Shown here: one piece after another, positions 55,419 to 56,457 of the stretch
Layout of the letters: the number at the start of each line of letters is the position of its first letter
How positions within the stretch are numbered: the first letter of the stretch is position 1
Assembly (NCBI GenBank): GCA_014621425.1
Contig: JAANBB010000262.1
Location: forward strand, 1 to 56,457
Origin: Cylindrodendrum hubeiense
Taxonomy: Eukaryota; Ascomycota; Sordariomycetes; Hypocreales; Nectriaceae
Length of the DNA stretch: 56,457 nt
Direction: 5' to 3'
Position numbers and translations under genes: made by a program
The notes under the pieces: model-generated
Databases searched by the model: none
Told to the model about the DNA's origin: nothing
The model's input: only the letters and a program-made list of their open reading frames with translations

Positions 55419-55559
55419 TGGCTTCAACGGGATGGCCATGACCATGACCAACCTGGCGGTGACCAACGGCACTCAACGGCAATCTGACCGGCGTCTGGCT
55501 TGTTTTATAGATGAGGGTATCTTATGATAGTGGCCATTGTTGTATTTGGATGGAGTTTT

Positions 55560-56337
55560 GGCTTAGAATCATCATGTCCCCTCCGGCGGTATATTCAACT
55601 TCCGTTTCTACTTCGCTTGGTGCATTTGCCCGAATGCTTGGGGCACCGTTGTCGAATACGCCTATCTCGATGCCATGCTGACCAAAGCAGCTTATTGACA
55701 TCTCTTCTGGGAGTCCCCGGATCCCGTCTGCCTGGTAGCTTTGCCGTTCACGGACGACGGTTGTCCGAGTTCGGCAATGGGCAAAGCCGCATGGGCGCCG
55801 TGGCTCGAAAATCGGGCGACCCGGAACTCTCCATCCAACTATGTCGTCCCATTTACACTTTGGGAGGTGGATTACATTCGACAAGTTAACTAATCTCTAA
55901 ATCCACCATGACCCAGAAAGGTCGAGAAGGTCGCCCTAGAATGGTGGAGGGCGTCGTCCCCTACAGGGCGGGCTCGCGGACATGTCAAACACTCCGCCGC
56001 TACCAGCGACTTGTCGTCAGTGGCCGCAGCGTTTGACCACCACGATGGCTTCACGAACCCGACGACGAATCCGATAGCGGCGTGGGAGTATGAGTGCGAC
56101 CGCGATGGCTTCAACATTGAACTGGATCCGCGGCGGACTTGATGATCCATTCCAGTTCCCAGGTGTTCTTTCCATATTCCACCTTCCACCATCCACTCTT
56201 CAGCTTCCAGGCCAGACGCTCCCAGCTTCACGCCCGAAGAGGCCCAGGCTTGCGAGTCCACGCGGCTTCGCGGCGCTCGCGTTGCGGGGGTAGATCCCAA
56301 GGGCCTCGACAGTGCCAACTCGGCTGGAATGCTGGCC
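55560..56337 (+). pseudogene. Broken coding remnant, unknown protein
   Basis: Two plus-strand stretches read like protein. The first (55563-55892) gives GGIFNFRFYFAWCICPNAWG onwards to LWEVDYIRQVN, interrupted once by a TGA (AAY-stop-HLFWESPDPV). The second (about 55916-56337) gives VEKVALEWWR, then AAWEYECDRDGFNIELDP, then two TGA codons at 56140-56145, and then SFTPEEAQACESTRLRGARV up to the NN. The reading could also be a multi-exon gene with unusual introns. A minus-strand frame of 120 codons (55884-55522) overlaps it and looks less natural. I do not recognise the family. It is cut by the sequence gap. Confidence 0.35.
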
Positions 56338-56339
56338 NN

Positions 56340-56365
56340 TGAATGTCAAAGTGAAGTAATTCAAC

Positions 56366-56457
<92 letters not shown>
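56340..56457 (+). rRNA. Fragment of large-subunit (25S/28S) rRNA gene
   Basis: The sequence from gaatgtcaaagtgaag through attcaaccaagcgcgggtaa, gactctcttaaggtagccaa and cctcgtcatctaattagtga to the window end is the universally conserved domain IV segment of eukaryotic LSU rRNA. One base differs from the form I know (gaagTaattc instead of gaagAaattc). It includes the ctctcttaaggtagc site (56398-56412) used by I-PpoI-type homing endonucleases and by R2 retroelements. It follows directly after NN, so the junction with the single-copy DNA to its left may be an assembly join. Confidence 0.96.

Noticed and set aside
1..56457. CRISPR arrays, operons or bacterial ribosome binding sites
   Set aside because: The window is eukaryotic with spliced genes. 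The tandem repeats found lack equal-length unique spacers.

Overview
The window is nuclear DNA from a filamentous ascomycete, most likely a Sordariomycete and perhaps Hypocreales. The evidence is short introns of 50-160 nt with GTATGT/GTAAGT donors and CTAAC-type branch sites, a cytosolic-type fungal pyruvate carboxylase, a Zn2Cys6 regulator of the acr-2 type, SAM/PH, F-box and Erd1-type proteins, and large gene-poor intergenic stretches. Nothing here suggests a bacterial or viral origin.

Layout. From 1 to 6.8 kb there is a promoter region and the intron-rich pyruvate carboxylase gene. From 7.1 to 16.2 kb there is an accessory block of related, partly broken genes of unknown function. It holds copy A' (7476-8742, minus, a pseudogene whose tail looks like a cysteine protease), gene B (10035-12371, minus), a decayed relative of B (13.2-13.9 kb, minus) and gene A (14637-15956, plus, with one internal stop). 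A' and B share a roughly 300-bp promoter region, and several genes carry their own minisatellite in a flank. From 17.9 to 20.5 kb lies a SAM-PH scaffold gene whose start codon forms its own exon. About 11 kb without a convincing gene follows, then the Zn2Cys6 regulator (31.4-33.6 kb). After another 5 kb gap come a secreted-then-anchored cysteine-rich membrane protein (38.6-39.9 kb), a large F-box/propeller protein ending in a CaaX box (40.8-44.5 kb), a T5orf172 (GIY-YIG-like) protein with a C-terminal membrane anchor (46.8-49.2 kb), two convergent hypothetical genes that overlap by 11 bp (51.4-52.8 kb), an Erd1-like EXS protein (54.1-55.4 kb) and a broken coding remnant. The last 118 bases, after an NN gap, are a piece of the large-subunit rRNA gene.

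How the genes relate. The housekeeping and regulatory genes do not form an obvious pathway cluster: they cover anaplerosis, polarity/membrane scaffolding, transcription, ubiquitin ligase targeting and Golgi/ER retention. The 7-16 kb block is the part most likely to be new. It is a small multi-copy gene family with coiled-coil, acidic and possible protease modules, a common promoter cassette, and damage dominated by C-to-T/G-to-A type changes, as expected of repeated DNA in a fungus with RIP. I read it as a mobile or recently multiplied element of unknown class. No transposase, reverse transcriptase or integrase is visible in it, so its means of spread is unknown.

All exon joins were made by eye from splice signals and frame continuity. 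No database search was possible.
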